Below, one piece after another: positions 29,046 to 38,495 of a DNA stretch of 64,000 bases. The notes under the pieces are model-generated. The model saw nothing but the letters and a program-made list of their open reading frames with translations, did not search any database and was not told the origin of the DNA. Both the position numbers and the translations under genes were made by a program. This DNA is from Rosistilla ulvae (GTDB taxonomy: Bacteria; Planctomycetota; Planctomycetia; Pirellulales; Pirellulaceae), in contig NZ_CP036261.1 of assembly GCF_007741475.1 (NCBI RefSeq), positions 4,837,798-4,901,797 of the forward strand. The letters run 5' to 3'. How positions within the stretch are numbered: position 1 is the first letter of the stretch; every line of letters begins with the position of its first letter.

Positions 29046-29321
29046 GAAATTGGCCTTCTCTGTATTTTCGAATCGTGGCTGACCGGCACACACCGACGCG
29101 CCCCACGTCGCTGACCGATCACTGTACGAAAATCGAAGGTAACTTGCCAAGAGCCGTCGGTCGGCTGGCGTGCCAAATCCGTCGTTGGGGTATGACGAAT
29201 CAACCGCAGTGCGCGAGGTCGCGATTCCCCGAGGAACCGGACGCTGTCGCGTACCGGCGGATATCTCAGGGGCCCCCCTGCGCAAGCCCGTTGATAAAGA
29301 AGGGCTTGCAACGGTGCCGCG

Positions 29322-29633
29322 TTACAGCAGGCTTTCGAGTCGCGACAGGGCAACCATCAATTGGTTCCATTCGCTGACCACGTCGTAGGTGTTCACGACC
29401 TGGGCGTCGACGCGATCGAACCCGATCTCGCTGATCGAGATCTTTTGATCCAAGACCATCATTCCTTCGCTGGTCGCCATTTCGCACTTGTCGTTGGCCG
29501 TGGTGTTTTGATCGTCGTACATCGGCACGACTTGCTGCATCGCACGGTGGACCGCCCACAAGGCCGCCTTGTGCGAATCGTCTGCCGAAACAACTGCCTT
29601 CATAGTTCCCGATTCAATGTAGTACTTGGCCAT
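29322..29633 (-). CDS. Small conserved hypothetical protein
   Basis: 103 aa, starting MAKYYIESGTMKAVVSADD. No domain recognised and no signal or membrane segment. Composition is that of a normal folded cytoplasmic protein, and codon use matches its neighbours; GAGAGA lies about 9 bases before the ATG. It precedes rnhA on the same strand with a ~280-bp gap and follows the PhoB-like regulator after 92 bp. I recall similar short proteins in planctomycetes but no assigned function. Confidence 0.7.
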   Translation of the reverse strand: MAKYYIESGTMKAVVSADDSHKAALWAVHRAMQQVVPMYDDQNTTANDKCEMATSEGMMVLDQKISISEIGFDRVDAQVVNTYDVVSEWNQLMVALSRLESLL

Positions 29634-29725
29634 CGTAGATCTCTCCGTCGCAGGGGTGCAAGGTTCCGGTCAGCGGTTCCTCCCGCCGACATCAGAACTA
29701 TCGCATCGGTGACGGACACGTTAGG

Positions 29726-30433
29726 TCAGACCTCTTCGTGCATCGCTTCGCTGAATCGATATCCGACTCCACGAACCGTTTCGATCACGTCGGCATAAGG
29801 GCCAAGCTTCTTTCGCAGCGCCCGAATATGAACGTCGATCGTCCGTTCCAGAACCATCGTGTCCTCGCCCAACGCCGCGTCGATCAATTCAGCCCGATCA
29901 AACACGCGGCCGGGTTGGCGAATCAAAGTGTCCAGCAAACGGAACTCGCTGCGAGTCAGATCCAACGGCTCCTCCCCAACTGTCGCTTTGTAGCGGCGTC
30001 GGTCGACGCTGACCGACTTGTAGGTGACAACATCCTGGTTCTTCACCACAGCCGCTTGTTCGCGGCGACGCAGCAACGCTTTGACCCGTTGCAACAAGAC
30101 CGCCACGCTGAACGGTTTGCAGACGTAATCATCCGCCCCGATCGAAAACCCGGCGATCTGATCGGAATCTTCCGATTTTGCTGTCAGCATCAAAATCGAA
30201 ATGTTTTTCGTATCTTCGCCAGCTCGCAACGTGCGGCAGACTTCCAACCCGTTGAGCGATGGTAACATCACGTCGAGAATCACCAGGTCGGGCAATTTCA
30301 GCCGTGCCTGGTTGAGCGCATCGCGACCGTCCAGGGCACGCGAAACCTCAAATCCCTCTTTTTTCAGGTTGTAGACCAATACCTCAGCGACGCTTAAATC
30401 GTCCTCGACCACGAGAACTTTGATATTCGGCAT
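29726..30433 (-). CDS. OmpR/PhoB-type response regulator
   Basis: 235 aa. Receiver domain with VEDD, phospho-acceptor Asp in LVILDVMLPS (about 53), Thr in MLTAKSE and Lys in VCKPFS; winged-helix effector domain with the DLTRSEFRLLDTLIRQPGRVFDR block and the terminal VRGVGYRF. A DNA-binding transcription factor. The kinase at 27114-28553 is a possible partner because of proximity, but they are not in an operon. Confidence 0.93.
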   Translation of the reverse strand: MPNIKVLVVEDDLSVAEVLVYNLKKEGFEVSRALDGRDALNQARLKLPDLVILDVMLPSLNGLEVCRTLRAGEDTKNISILMLTAKSEDSDQIAGFSIGADDYVCKPFSVAVLLQRVKALLRRREQAAVVKNQDVVTYKSVSVDRRRYKATVGEEPLDLTRSEFRLLDTLIRQPGRVFDRAELIDAALGEDTMVLERTIDVHIRALRKKLGPYADVIETVRGVGYRFSEAMHEEV

Positions 30434-30732
30434 GCGTGTGAAGACCTTCGTGTTGCCTGTTGGATAGTTTTGTTGCTCTCAATGCGCGATCGGCTACTTC
30501 GCACAACGCAGTTATTGTTGGTATCGTCGACGACAGCCAACGAATCGGCTACCCCGAAGTGGTTAGTGTCAAATGAAGATTGGGTTAGGGTTACGTTAAG
30601 GCAAGGGCGACCACGCCGCCCCTATCGCAAGCCTACCGTGAAATTCTATCGCACAGCCGGTTTGGCGACAACGTTAACGCGAGTCGTCCTCCTCGACGAC
30701 CTGTTCAAATGGGGGGCGTTCGGTTGGGTGAG

Positions 30733-32259
30733 CTACCCACGTTGGACATCTTGGTCCAACGAATCGGCCGCGATCCAACCGCTCATCATCACCATTGGCA
30801 TCCCCGGCCCGGGATGAGCCGCCCCGCCAGCCAGATACAATCCCCGGATATCCTTGCGGCGATTGGCTGGTTTGAACGCACCGGTAAACTTTCCGTGACT
30901 CGCCAAACCGTAAATCGCTCCGTTGAGCACGCGATAGCGATTGTGGATGTCTTGCGGTGTCAGCACCTGTTCAAATTTGATGTGACTCTCCAAATCATCC
31001 AACTCCCCTGTCTCCTGCAACTTTTCGATAATCCGCCGGCGATAATCGGGCAGCATCGCCGTCCAATCATGCCCAGGCCGCAAGTAGGGCGTGTGGACCA
31101 ATACATACAACGCTTCGCCCCCCTCGGGAGCGACCTGAGGTTCGGTGATCGCCGGAGCGCAAACATAACAGGTCGGTTCGGGAGCCAATTCACCGCGGCG
31201 GTAGATGTAATCGAACTCCTCTTCCGGATCGCGTGAGAAGACAAAATTGTGGTGCAGCAATTGTTCATATCGTCGGTCCAGCCCCAAATACAGGACGACG
31301 CCGCTGCAGGCAGGTTCGGGATTGCGCAGCTTCAATCGCGCCCGGGGGCAATCTTTTAACAGTTCCCTGTAGGTGCGAACCGAATCGCAATTGCTGACCA
31401 CGGCGTCGGCCGCGATCACTTCCCCCGTCGTCGTTAACACCCCGGTCGCCCTTCCCGATTCAACAAGAATCCTGGCGACGTCGACCCCGAGGCGAATATC
31501 GACCCCCAATTCGATCGCCAACCGCGAAAGGCCTTCGACGACCGCGCGCGTTCCGCCGACCGGATACCAGACGCCTTCGGCCGTTTGCATGTGAGCGATC
31601 CCACACAAAACCGCCGGCGACGCTTCGGGTGACGATCCGACGTATTGGGTGAAGTGATCGATCATCTGCGCCGCGCGATCGTCGGGGATGTGTTGCCGGA
31701 CGACCTTGGATACGCTTTTCCCCATCCGCAGACTCATCACGTCTCTAAGCACCGCCGGCGAGAACGCGCCGCTGGCGTCCATCGTGTCTCGGATCGATCC
31801 GATGCTGCGCCAAAAGAAGAACCGTTCGGAGACTTCGTGTAGCTGCTTGGAGACCTGAATGAATCGCTGGTACCCCTCGCCACTGTCGGGTGAACCGGTG
31901 AACTCGTCCAACCGCTTCCGCATCGCTTGAACATCGCTAACCAAGTCCAAGACGCCGCCGCCATCGAAGAAACAACGCCACTGCGGATCCAGCGGCACAA
32001 GCTCCATGTAATCGTGTAGATCGCGCCCCGCTTCACTGAAAATGCGTTTCAGGACCGAAGGTAGGGTTAAGATCGTGGGCCCCATGTCGAATCGGTACCC
32101 GCCACCTTCCAAGATGGCCGCCTTTCCGCCAACCCATTCGTTCTTGTCCAACAGGGTCACGCGATGACCGCGGGCCGCCGCCGTACAAGCGGCCGATAGG
32201 CCTGCCAAGCCGCCGCCAACCACGACGACGTTTTGCGTTTTTTCCGTTCCGTTGCCCAT
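30733..32259 (-). CDS. Carotenoid desaturase/oxygenase-type FAD protein (CrtI/CrtN/CrtP family)
   Basis: 508 aa. N-terminal FAD Rossmann motif VVVGGGLAGLSAACTAAARG and the EWVGGKAA block; C-terminal family signature YLAGGAAHPGPGMPMVM. The family desaturates or oxidises linear C30/C40 carotenoid backbones at the membrane. Third gene of a minus-strand operon, 29 bp after an aldehyde dehydrogenase. That neighbour suggests a CrtP-like role (terminal methyl to aldehyde), with the dehydrogenase completing oxidation to acid, by analogy with C30 carotenoid pathways. Which family member it is cannot be settled from this sequence alone. Confidence 0.82.
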   Translation of the reverse strand: MGNGTEKTQNVVVVGGGLAGLSAACTAAARGHRVTLLDKNEWVGGKAAILEGGGYRFDMGPTILTLPSVLKRIFSEAGRDLHDYMELVPLDPQWRCFFDGGGVLDLVSDVQAMRKRLDEFTGSPDSGEGYQRFIQVSKQLHEVSERFFFWRSIGSIRDTMDASGAFSPAVLRDVMSLRMGKSVSKVVRQHIPDDRAAQMIDHFTQYVGSSPEASPAVLCGIAHMQTAEGVWYPVGGTRAVVEGLSRLAIELGVDIRLGVDVARILVESGRATGVLTTTGEVIAADAVVSNCDSVRTYRELLKDCPRARLKLRNPEPACSGVVLYLGLDRRYEQLLHHNFVFSRDPEEEFDYIYRRGELAPEPTCYVCAPAITEPQVAPEGGEALYVLVHTPYLRPGHDWTAMLPDYRRRIIEKLQETGELDDLESHIKFEQVLTPQDIHNRYRVLNGAIYGLASHGKFTGAFKPANRRKDIRGLYLAGGAAHPGPGMPMVMMSGWIAADSLDQDVQRG

Positions 32260-32288
32260 TGGTTCGTTTTTGGCCCTTCAGTGCTTCT

Positions 32289-33749
32289 CTATTCTCGGCT
32301 GTGGCGAATCCCGCGGACCATCTGTCCCAGGCCACACAGCCGTCGACGCCAACCGCCAGCGAAATTCAGCTGCAGCAAACCGGCCAGAATCTCTTCGTCC
32401 CCTGCGGTCGACGGCGCCAAATGCTTGGGGTTCCGCAACGATTGCCGGGCGATCACGCGCGGACAGGTCATCGCCAACAACCCTTCGGCGCCGCGAGTCG
32501 ATCCAAATCCGCTCTCGCGACGTCCCCCAAAGGGTAGCCGAGGATCGGCTGTGGGCACAATAAGGTCATTGATCGTGACGGTCCCAACGGCCAAACGGTT
32601 GGCCAGATCGACCGCCGCCGCTCGCGGCCCAAAAATCGACGCCGCCAAGGCATAGGGAGAACTGCCGACCAGCTCGGGCAATTCGTCGGGGGATGAATAA
32701 TCACAAACCGCAGCGATCGGTGCAAACAAATCGGCGGACATCAGCTGCCAATCGGGGCGGGCACCAAACAAAACCAGCGGCGGCGTGCAGCCAGTCCGTT
32801 CGAACGCCTGACGATCCCACAGACCGCCGACCACTTGAGCCCCGCGGGCGATCGCATCCTCGACCACCTGGACCAACCGTTCGCCAACGCTCCGATGCAC
32901 GGGAACCGCTGGCAATCGGGCCAATTGCGACGTCAACCGCTTGCGATAGTAATCGGATTGCTGCCGGGGAACAAAGACCCGTCGCGGCGCGATACAGGTT
33001 GCACCGCTGTTGAAATTCAAACCAAACAACAGCGATCGAACGACGCGTTGGCTATCCGCTCCGGCCAACACCACCATCGCATCACATCCGCTCAACTCCA
33101 TCGTGGCGGGCGTCAACGAATCCGCTGCCGTCGCCAACACCCGTCGCCCGGTCTGCGACGCTCCGGTCAGCACGATCTTCTCGACGCCAGATTGGATCAA
33201 CCGCGACGCTACCGCCGGATCGCTGTGAACCTGTTGAATTAATTGAGTTCCGACGACGGCTTGGAAACAATCGACCAACGTCGCCGTTGCCGCTTCACAT
33301 CCCGGAGCGGGCTTCAACAGCACGGCGTTCCCAGCGACCAACGCTTGTGCCGCTTGGACTCCCGCCAATAGAAGTGGATAGTTCCACGGGGCCAAGATCA
33401 GAACACGGCCTAACGGAACTCGCTGGACTTCGCTGCGCGTTCCCCACAACCATAGTGGGCGACCGGTGATCCCCAGTTTTCGCGTCGCTAAAACCCTCGC
33501 AGCATTGCGTTGCAGATAACGCAATGCCTCGCACAACGGGATCAATTCGGCCGACAGCGTTTCGGTCCGCGAGCGGCGTTGGGGCAGGGTGATCAAATCA
33601 CATAGATCGTCGGCCGATTGAGCCACATGCGTTTGCACCGACCGCATCTGCCGAGCTCGCTGGCGTACGCTCAAACGAGCCCACTGGATCTGCGCTGCCG
33701 CGGCATTCGATAACGCCGCGTCGCAATTGGTTTCATCGATCAAAATCAC
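32289..33749 (-). CDS. Aldehyde dehydrogenase, probably carotenoid-aldehyde type
   Basis: 486 aa ALDH fold. NAD-binding/anchor block APWNYPLLLAGVQAAQALVAGNAVLLKP, general base Glu in ATMELSGCDAMVV and catalytic Cys in NSGATCIAPRR are intact. Oxidises aldehydes to acids with NAD(P)+. It lies between a hypothetical gene (4-nt overlap) and a CrtI-family gene (29 bp), so a carotenoid aldehyde is the likely substrate; this is inferred from context. Confidence 0.83.
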   Translation of the reverse strand: MILIDETNCDAALSNAAAAQIQWARLSVRQRARQMRSVQTHVAQSADDLCDLITLPQRRSRTETLSAELIPLCEALRYLQRNAARVLATRKLGITGRPLWLWGTRSEVQRVPLGRVLILAPWNYPLLLAGVQAAQALVAGNAVLLKPAPGCEAATATLVDCFQAVVGTQLIQQVHSDPAVASRLIQSGVEKIVLTGASQTGRRVLATAADSLTPATMELSGCDAMVVLAGADSQRVVRSLLFGLNFNSGATCIAPRRVFVPRQQSDYYRKRLTSQLARLPAVPVHRSVGERLVQVVEDAIARGAQVVGGLWDRQAFERTGCTPPLVLFGARPDWQLMSADLFAPIAAVCDYSSPDELPELVGSSPYALAASIFGPRAAAVDLANRLAVGTVTINDLIVPTADPRLPFGGRRESGFGSTRGAEGLLAMTCPRVIARQSLRNPKHLAPSTAGDEEILAGLLQLNFAGGWRRRLCGLGQMVRGIRHSRE

Positions 33750-34471
33750 AGCGACAACATCAAGTAAGCCTCCGCTTCATCGAGCGTATTGGCTATTTCC
33801 GGCGGCACCCCAATGCCGTACCAATCGCCATCGAGATACCTGTAATAACCATGCCCCACAATCTGCGGCCGAGCAGGATTGCGGCTGCAGAATCGAACCA
33901 AGATCTGGCAGTTATCATCGCTGGTTTCCAACAGCGACGGTTCGGCGTGCTGACTGTAGAACGCCCGCGGTTCCATCACCACCACCAATGGAATGCCGTA
34001 GTAAAAGTGTAACGCCTCCTGCAGCGAGCAGGGGAGACGGGTGTCTTTGTATACGAATGTCCGCGGCGTTGTCTGAACGATCTCGGGAATCTTGCCGTGA
34101 GCGTTGCGAAGCGTTTGGTCGATCGAACCCAACGCATGAAAGGTCCCCAGCGTGTCATTGCACAACAGCTTCACGATCCGGCTGGGCGTCCCCTGCCCAT
34201 ACAACACCCACGCGTCAGCCGCCTCCGACTCCAACGCAAACGCGGGACTGCCTTTCATTGGAGTGATACGTGCCACAGGAAGGGGCACGCCCGCGTAATC
34301 ATACTCCAGATAAAAATGCGATCCCCGTTGCACCACGCCGACCTCCAATTGTGTCAAAAGCGGCGACAGTGCAACGCTGTCTTGAATGCGTCGCAGCGCG
34401 GCGTTTCGCTGGACACTGGTGATGCTCCGAGATTTGACTTTCTCTGGAACAATCGTTTTCTTCTTAGGCAC
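33746..34471 (-). CDS. Hypothetical protein, first gene of carotenoid-type operon
   Basis: 241 aa from a GTG at 34471 that has GAGGGAG eight bases upstream; an upstream in-frame start (34564) would add 31 residues. Lys-rich N-terminus, then a soluble region containing LEYDYAGVPLPVARITPMKG and GYYRYLDGDWYGIG; no domain recognised and no signal peptide. Its stop overlaps the aldehyde dehydrogenase start by 4 nt, so it is translationally coupled to that operon. Function unknown. Confidence 0.72.
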   Translation of the reverse strand: MPKKKTIVPEKVKSRSITSVQRNAALRRIQDSVALSPLLTQLEVGVVQRGSHFYLEYDYAGVPLPVARITPMKGSPAFALESEAADAWVLYGQGTPSRIVKLLCNDTLGTFHALGSIDQTLRNAHGKIPEIVQTTPRTFVYKDTRLPCSLQEALHFYYGIPLVVVMEPRAFYSQHAEPSLLETSDDNCQILVRFCSRNPARPQIVGHGYYRYLDGDWYGIGVPPEIANTLDEAEAYLMLSL

Positions 34472-34736
34472 TAAACGAACTCCCTCGTGCTGCCCCGCAT
34501 GCTCGCCCCGCTTCAGGTCACAACTGCCAAACATAATTACGCGTCGCTGCCACCAAGCTTCCACCCTGGCGGAATTCCGATTGGAGACGAGACCTCTAAC
34601 ATTTCATCGTACCTACTTCCTAACGGTTTGTCTGCCCAGGAGATCGATACAATTTTGGATGCCAAACAAATGCGAAAACGACCACCCCGAGTTCCGTTGC
34701 AATAGAACACACAACATCACCACACTGGGGGCCCAT

Positions 34737-37061
34737 TCAATCGAGCGAAAGGAGGCCGACGTTGCTTTGCAGCTCTTGCAGCAACGCTCCCCAAGGCCGT
34801 CGACTCCCCCAAGCCTCCCCTTCGGCTTCGTTCGCAGCGCACTCTAAACAGCGATCCAACAACCACCGCAAGTCGGGTTCATCCGACGCAACAACGCCCC
34901 CCGACGACGATGACGTCTGCTCCAGCAACTGCCACGCCGAGGCGAGGTCCTCCAACCCTCGGCGATAGGCCTTCCCAGCCGCCGCCGACTCGCCAAGCGT
35001 TTGTTCCACCTGGCCCCAACGGACCTGAGCCCAAGCCCGTGTCGACAGCCAATCGGTCCGCGACCGAGACAGTGCAGGCAGCGCGTCGATCCGATCGATC
35101 AACTCACCAAGCGTCGCGGCCGCCTGCAGGTTCCGATCCGCATTGCGATAGGCTTCGGACAACGCGATCTGAATCTCCGACAACCGACGCAGCCCTTCGC
35201 TGGGCCGACGACTCTCTAACAACATGGCATACCGCAACGCTTCCCGCAGTGCCGCGATGCTCTCGTCACAGCGACTGCCTCGCATCAAGAACCGACCGAT
35301 CACAAGATTCCCTTCAGCCATCGCAACGAGCGAACCGGAATCGAGTGGTTCCGAACCAAACGGATTAGCCAATCCCGCCACCGCAGTTTGCAGATCGGAG
35401 ATCATTTCGTGGGTTGCCACTCCAGTTTGCCGAGCGGATTGCAGTAGTCCCATCGAGACGAGAACACGAGCTCGCAACAGACGCTGCGTCGGCATGCCGT
35501 AGTCTGGTATCGCAGCGATCGATTCACGGGCGATCAAATACGTCTGCTCCGCTGACAGAAAATCACCCGACATCCGCTGCAGATTGGCAACTTCCAACAA
35601 GCAGCGGACCGCATCCAATGGGTGCTGCGCCCGATCGACCAGCCCGTGATATAGCGATTGATAATGGACAATCGCCCGACGCAATAGATCGCGTCGCAAT
35701 GGCTCGACCGCAGGATAGTTGGCCAACGCCCGATTCAATTGGTTCAGCCATCCGTCGGCCGCGTCTTGCACCTGGTGCAGATGCCGATAGGCCCAATGCC
35801 GTTCATCCTCGGCCTGCTTGCGCACAACAACCTCTTCCGCATGTGCCCGCAAAGCTTGCTCCTTGGCTAGCCGTTCAGATCGATGGGCGCGGGCGACGAC
35901 TACGCTAGTTGCCGATGCACAAACAGCCAAGACCGTCGCCCCAACAATGATGGCGGCGACCAATGCAGGGCGCTGACGCGACGCTCGACCGAAGCGTTCG
36001 ATCGCTGTTTCGCGATGCGAGTCGACTTTGTCACCCGCTAGAAAACAACTGACCTCTTCGGCAATCTGTTGGGCCGTTTCGTATCGGTCCTGTGGCTGCG
36101 CGGCGATCGCCTTGATGCAGATCGATTCCAGCGGCCTGGGAACGGATCGATCGATCTCGCGTGGTTTTTCGTACCGTCCGGCGATCACGTTGGCGAGCGT
36201 CACTTGAACGTCGTCGGCTTGAAACGGGGTTCGCCCCGTCAGCAGTTCATACAAGATGATGCCTAGCGAGTAGATGTCGCTGGACGGACCGATCCGATCG
36301 GTCGCCCCTCGAGCCTGCTCGGGCGACATGTAAGCCGGCGTGCCAACGACGGTTCCGATCCGCGTTGCGACCGGTCCATTCGTTCCCGCGGCCGGATCGG
36401 GTGAACCGGCGATTGGCGTCCCGCCAGCCAAGGTCGCCATCGCGTTGAGATCGGCCGACGAATCATCCACCGATGAATCATCCAACCGCTTTGCCAAGCC
36501 CCAATCGACGACCACGGTTTCACCAAATTGCCCTACGATCACGTTTGCCGGTTTCAGATCGCGATGGATGATTTTTTGTTGATGAGCGTAGGCGACCGCA
36601 TTGCAGATATCGACAAAGCTGCGCAGCAATTCATGCAACAACGCCTGTTTTTTGGGACCTGGCTGCTGGCAATGGCAGTCGCGAATCTTGTGTTCAAGCG
36701 TTACGCCATCCAACAATTTCATTGCGTAGAACGGCTGACCGTCCTCGCGTCGGACCCCGCGTTCGTACACCGGGACGATCCCCGGATGTTGCAGCTGGGC
36801 GGTAAGCAACCCTTCATGAATGAAACGCTGGACGAGGTCGGCATTCCCAACAGCGTGAGCCCCCAACTGTTTCACGGCGACATCGCGATCCAGCTGCAGG
36901 TCGTTGGCACGCATCACCACGCCCCAACCGCCACGCCCCAGTTCATGATCTCCGGCATACCGATCGGAGCCCGACGGAAGCGGCTCTTCCGGCGCGGCCC
37001 CTCTACGCGGGTCGGAACCAGAAACAACATCCGTGGCACCCGAACCTGGTGAATAAATCAT
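34737..37061 (-). CDS. Membrane Ser/Thr protein kinase (PknB-like)
   Basis: 774 aa from the ATG at 37061; the frame runs 80 codons further upstream, but that part is Cys/Arg-rich and unlike the family. Kinase domain near 35-330: P-loop LGRGGWGVVMRA, VAVKQL Lys, catalytic loop IIHRDLKPANV, DFG replaced by DWG (common in planctomycete kinases) and GTPAYMSPEQARG. A ~60-residue Ser/Ala-rich insertion separates DWG from the activation loop. One transmembrane helix (about 375-398, ALVAAIIVGATVLAVCASA), then ~370 residues of TPR-like helices presumably outside the cytoplasm. Divergent from the FHA-GGDEF gene; FHA domains bind phosphothreonine, so the neighbour could be a substrate. Confidence 0.88.
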   Translation of the reverse strand: MIYSPGSGATDVVSGSDPRRGAAPEEPLPSGSDRYAGDHELGRGGWGVVMRANDLQLDRDVAVKQLGAHAVGNADLVQRFIHEGLLTAQLQHPGIVPVYERGVRREDGQPFYAMKLLDGVTLEHKIRDCHCQQPGPKKQALLHELLRSFVDICNAVAYAHQQKIIHRDLKPANVIVGQFGETVVVDWGLAKRLDDSSVDDSSADLNAMATLAGGTPIAGSPDPAAGTNGPVATRIGTVVGTPAYMSPEQARGATDRIGPSSDIYSLGIILYELLTGRTPFQADDVQVTLANVIAGRYEKPREIDRSVPRPLESICIKAIAAQPQDRYETAQQIAEEVSCFLAGDKVDSHRETAIERFGRASRQRPALVAAIIVGATVLAVCASATSVVVARAHRSERLAKEQALRAHAEEVVVRKQAEDERHWAYRHLHQVQDAADGWLNQLNRALANYPAVEPLRRDLLRRAIVHYQSLYHGLVDRAQHPLDAVRCLLEVANLQRMSGDFLSAEQTYLIARESIAAIPDYGMPTQRLLRARVLVSMGLLQSARQTGVATHEMISDLQTAVAGLANPFGSEPLDSGSLVAMAEGNLVIGRFLMRGSRCDESIAALREALRYAMLLESRRPSEGLRRLSEIQIALSEAYRNADRNLQAAATLGELIDRIDALPALSRSRTDWLSTRAWAQVRWGQVEQTLGESAAAGKAYRRGLEDLASAWQLLEQTSSSSGGVVASDEPDLRWLLDRCLECAANEAEGEAWGSRRPWGALLQELQSNVGLLSLD

Positions 37062-37377
37062 GAACTGGTACCCATTGGACGCTTGGACGAGAGGACGTCC
37101 CCAATAGGACGCAACGTATAAACATAGAACTCTCTGCCGCACACAAAACGGCAAACCGATTCCGCCCCGACATCCTAGGGACCGAGCAATCGGAACAGCC
37201 CGGCCACTTACTACAACACACCCGGACCCGGTCGGGATCGAGCGAAATTGCTCGCTGCAGCAAACCCGATCACCGCAGGGGCGGCAAACATATCTCACCA
37301 TTTTTCCACAGCGGGATACCGTTCCCGCTGAATGAAGGTGTCGCGTTTTCTTTCACTTGTCCCGCGGGAACTGCCGG
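37062..37377. promoter_or_regulatory. Divergent promoter region between kinase and FHA-GGDEF genes
   Basis: 316 bp between divergent starts, so it should hold both promoters. The only clear structure is a perfect hairpin at 37309-37330 (CAGCGGGA / TCCCGCTG, 6-nt loop), 48 bp before the ATG of the FHA-GGDEF gene; this could be a leader structure or operator. No -10/-35 pair was assigned. Confidence 0.45.
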
Positions 37378-38256
37378 ATGTCCATGATTCAAGAGCCAAC
37401 CTTGCTGGTCGAACCGGCAACCGAAGATGCTGTCGGATCGCAGCGATGGTTGGTGCAGATCCATCCGGTGGATCTGAATCGCGGGCCGATAGAGATCACG
37501 GAGACGATCCAGATTGGCCGCGATTCGCACTGCAGCCTGCGACTGCCCGACCATTCCGTTTCGCGGCACCATGCCGAGATTGTCAAACGGGATGACCACT
37601 ACACGATCCGCGATCTCGGCAGCACCAACGGCGTGATCATCAATGGCCAAGCTGTGCAGTCTCACGAACTGCAGACCGGCGACCACATCCAATTGGGCAG
37701 CCGAATCTTTCGCTTTCTGGCCGACCACGACCTGGAGGCGCAGTACCACGAGACCGTCTATTCGATGATGACCCGCGATGGGCTGACCGGCGTTTTCAAT
37801 AAACGCTATCTGCTGGAAAGCCTCGACCGCGAGGTCGCGCGGTGCCGTCGATATAAGCGTCCGATCGCGTTGATCTTGTTAGACATCGACCATTTCAAAT
37901 CGATCAACGACACCCACGGACACCTGGCGGGAGATGAAGTGCTTCAGCAAATCTCGTCGCGGTTGGGCGATGTGCTCCGCAGCGACGAAATCTTGGCTCG
38001 ATTTGGGGGCGAGGAGTTTGCGATCGCGATCGTCGAATCGAATCGCGAGAATGCCCTGGACGTCGCCGAACGTTGCCGTAGGGCATGCGTTGAAGAAGCA
38101 TTCAAAACATCGGCAGGCTTGCTCGAAGTAACGATCAGCCTCGGCGTTGCCACCCCAGCGGTCGACGAAATCGAAACCCGGTCAGCGCTGCTCGACGCGG
38201 CCGACAAATACTTGTACCAGGCCAAGCACGCTGGCCGCAATCAAGTCGCCGGATAG
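37378..38256 (+). CDS. FHA domain-containing diguanylate cyclase
   Basis: 292 aa from the ATG at 37378 (TTG at 37357 and ATG at 37384 are alternatives). FHA domain (about 35-110) with IQIGRDSHCSLRL, SVSRHHAEI and DLGSTNGVIING, predicted to bind a phosphothreonine peptide. GGDEF domain (about 135-290) with intact active site ARFGGEEF and substrate block ILLDIDHFKSINDTHGHLAGD, so it should make c-di-GMP. The position of the inhibitory RxxD site reads RSDE, so product inhibition may be weakened. Divergent from a Ser/Thr kinase, a plausible upstream signal. Confidence 0.92.
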   Translation: MSMIQEPTLLVEPATEDAVGSQRWLVQIHPVDLNRGPIEITETIQIGRDSHCSLRLPDHSVSRHHAEIVKRDDHYTIRDLGSTNGVIINGQAVQSHELQTGDHIQLGSRIFRFLADHDLEAQYHETVYSMMTRDGLTGVFNKRYLLESLDREVARCRRYKRPIALILLDIDHFKSINDTHGHLAGDEVLQQISSRLGDVLRSDEILARFGGEEFAIAIVESNRENALDVAERCRRACVEEAFKTSAGLLEVTISLGVATPAVDEIETRSALLDAADKYLYQAKHAGRNQVAG

Positions 38257-38495
38257 CACTTGATGACGCCGCCGCGCGTCGACGGATTTGTAACACAATG
38301 GCCCGGCGGTTCACCTCAGTTCGACCGCGATAGGGACCGACGCAACTTTAGCACAAGTCACCTACGCGGGCTTGGCACGCAAAGAAATTCAATTGGCACA
38401 GTTTGCACAGTCGTTTACGCTATCGGTCCAGTGCCTGCGGGGGACACGTTTCCCCGAAGGCGAATAGGTTCCAATCGAAGCGAGGTAGCGCCGTT

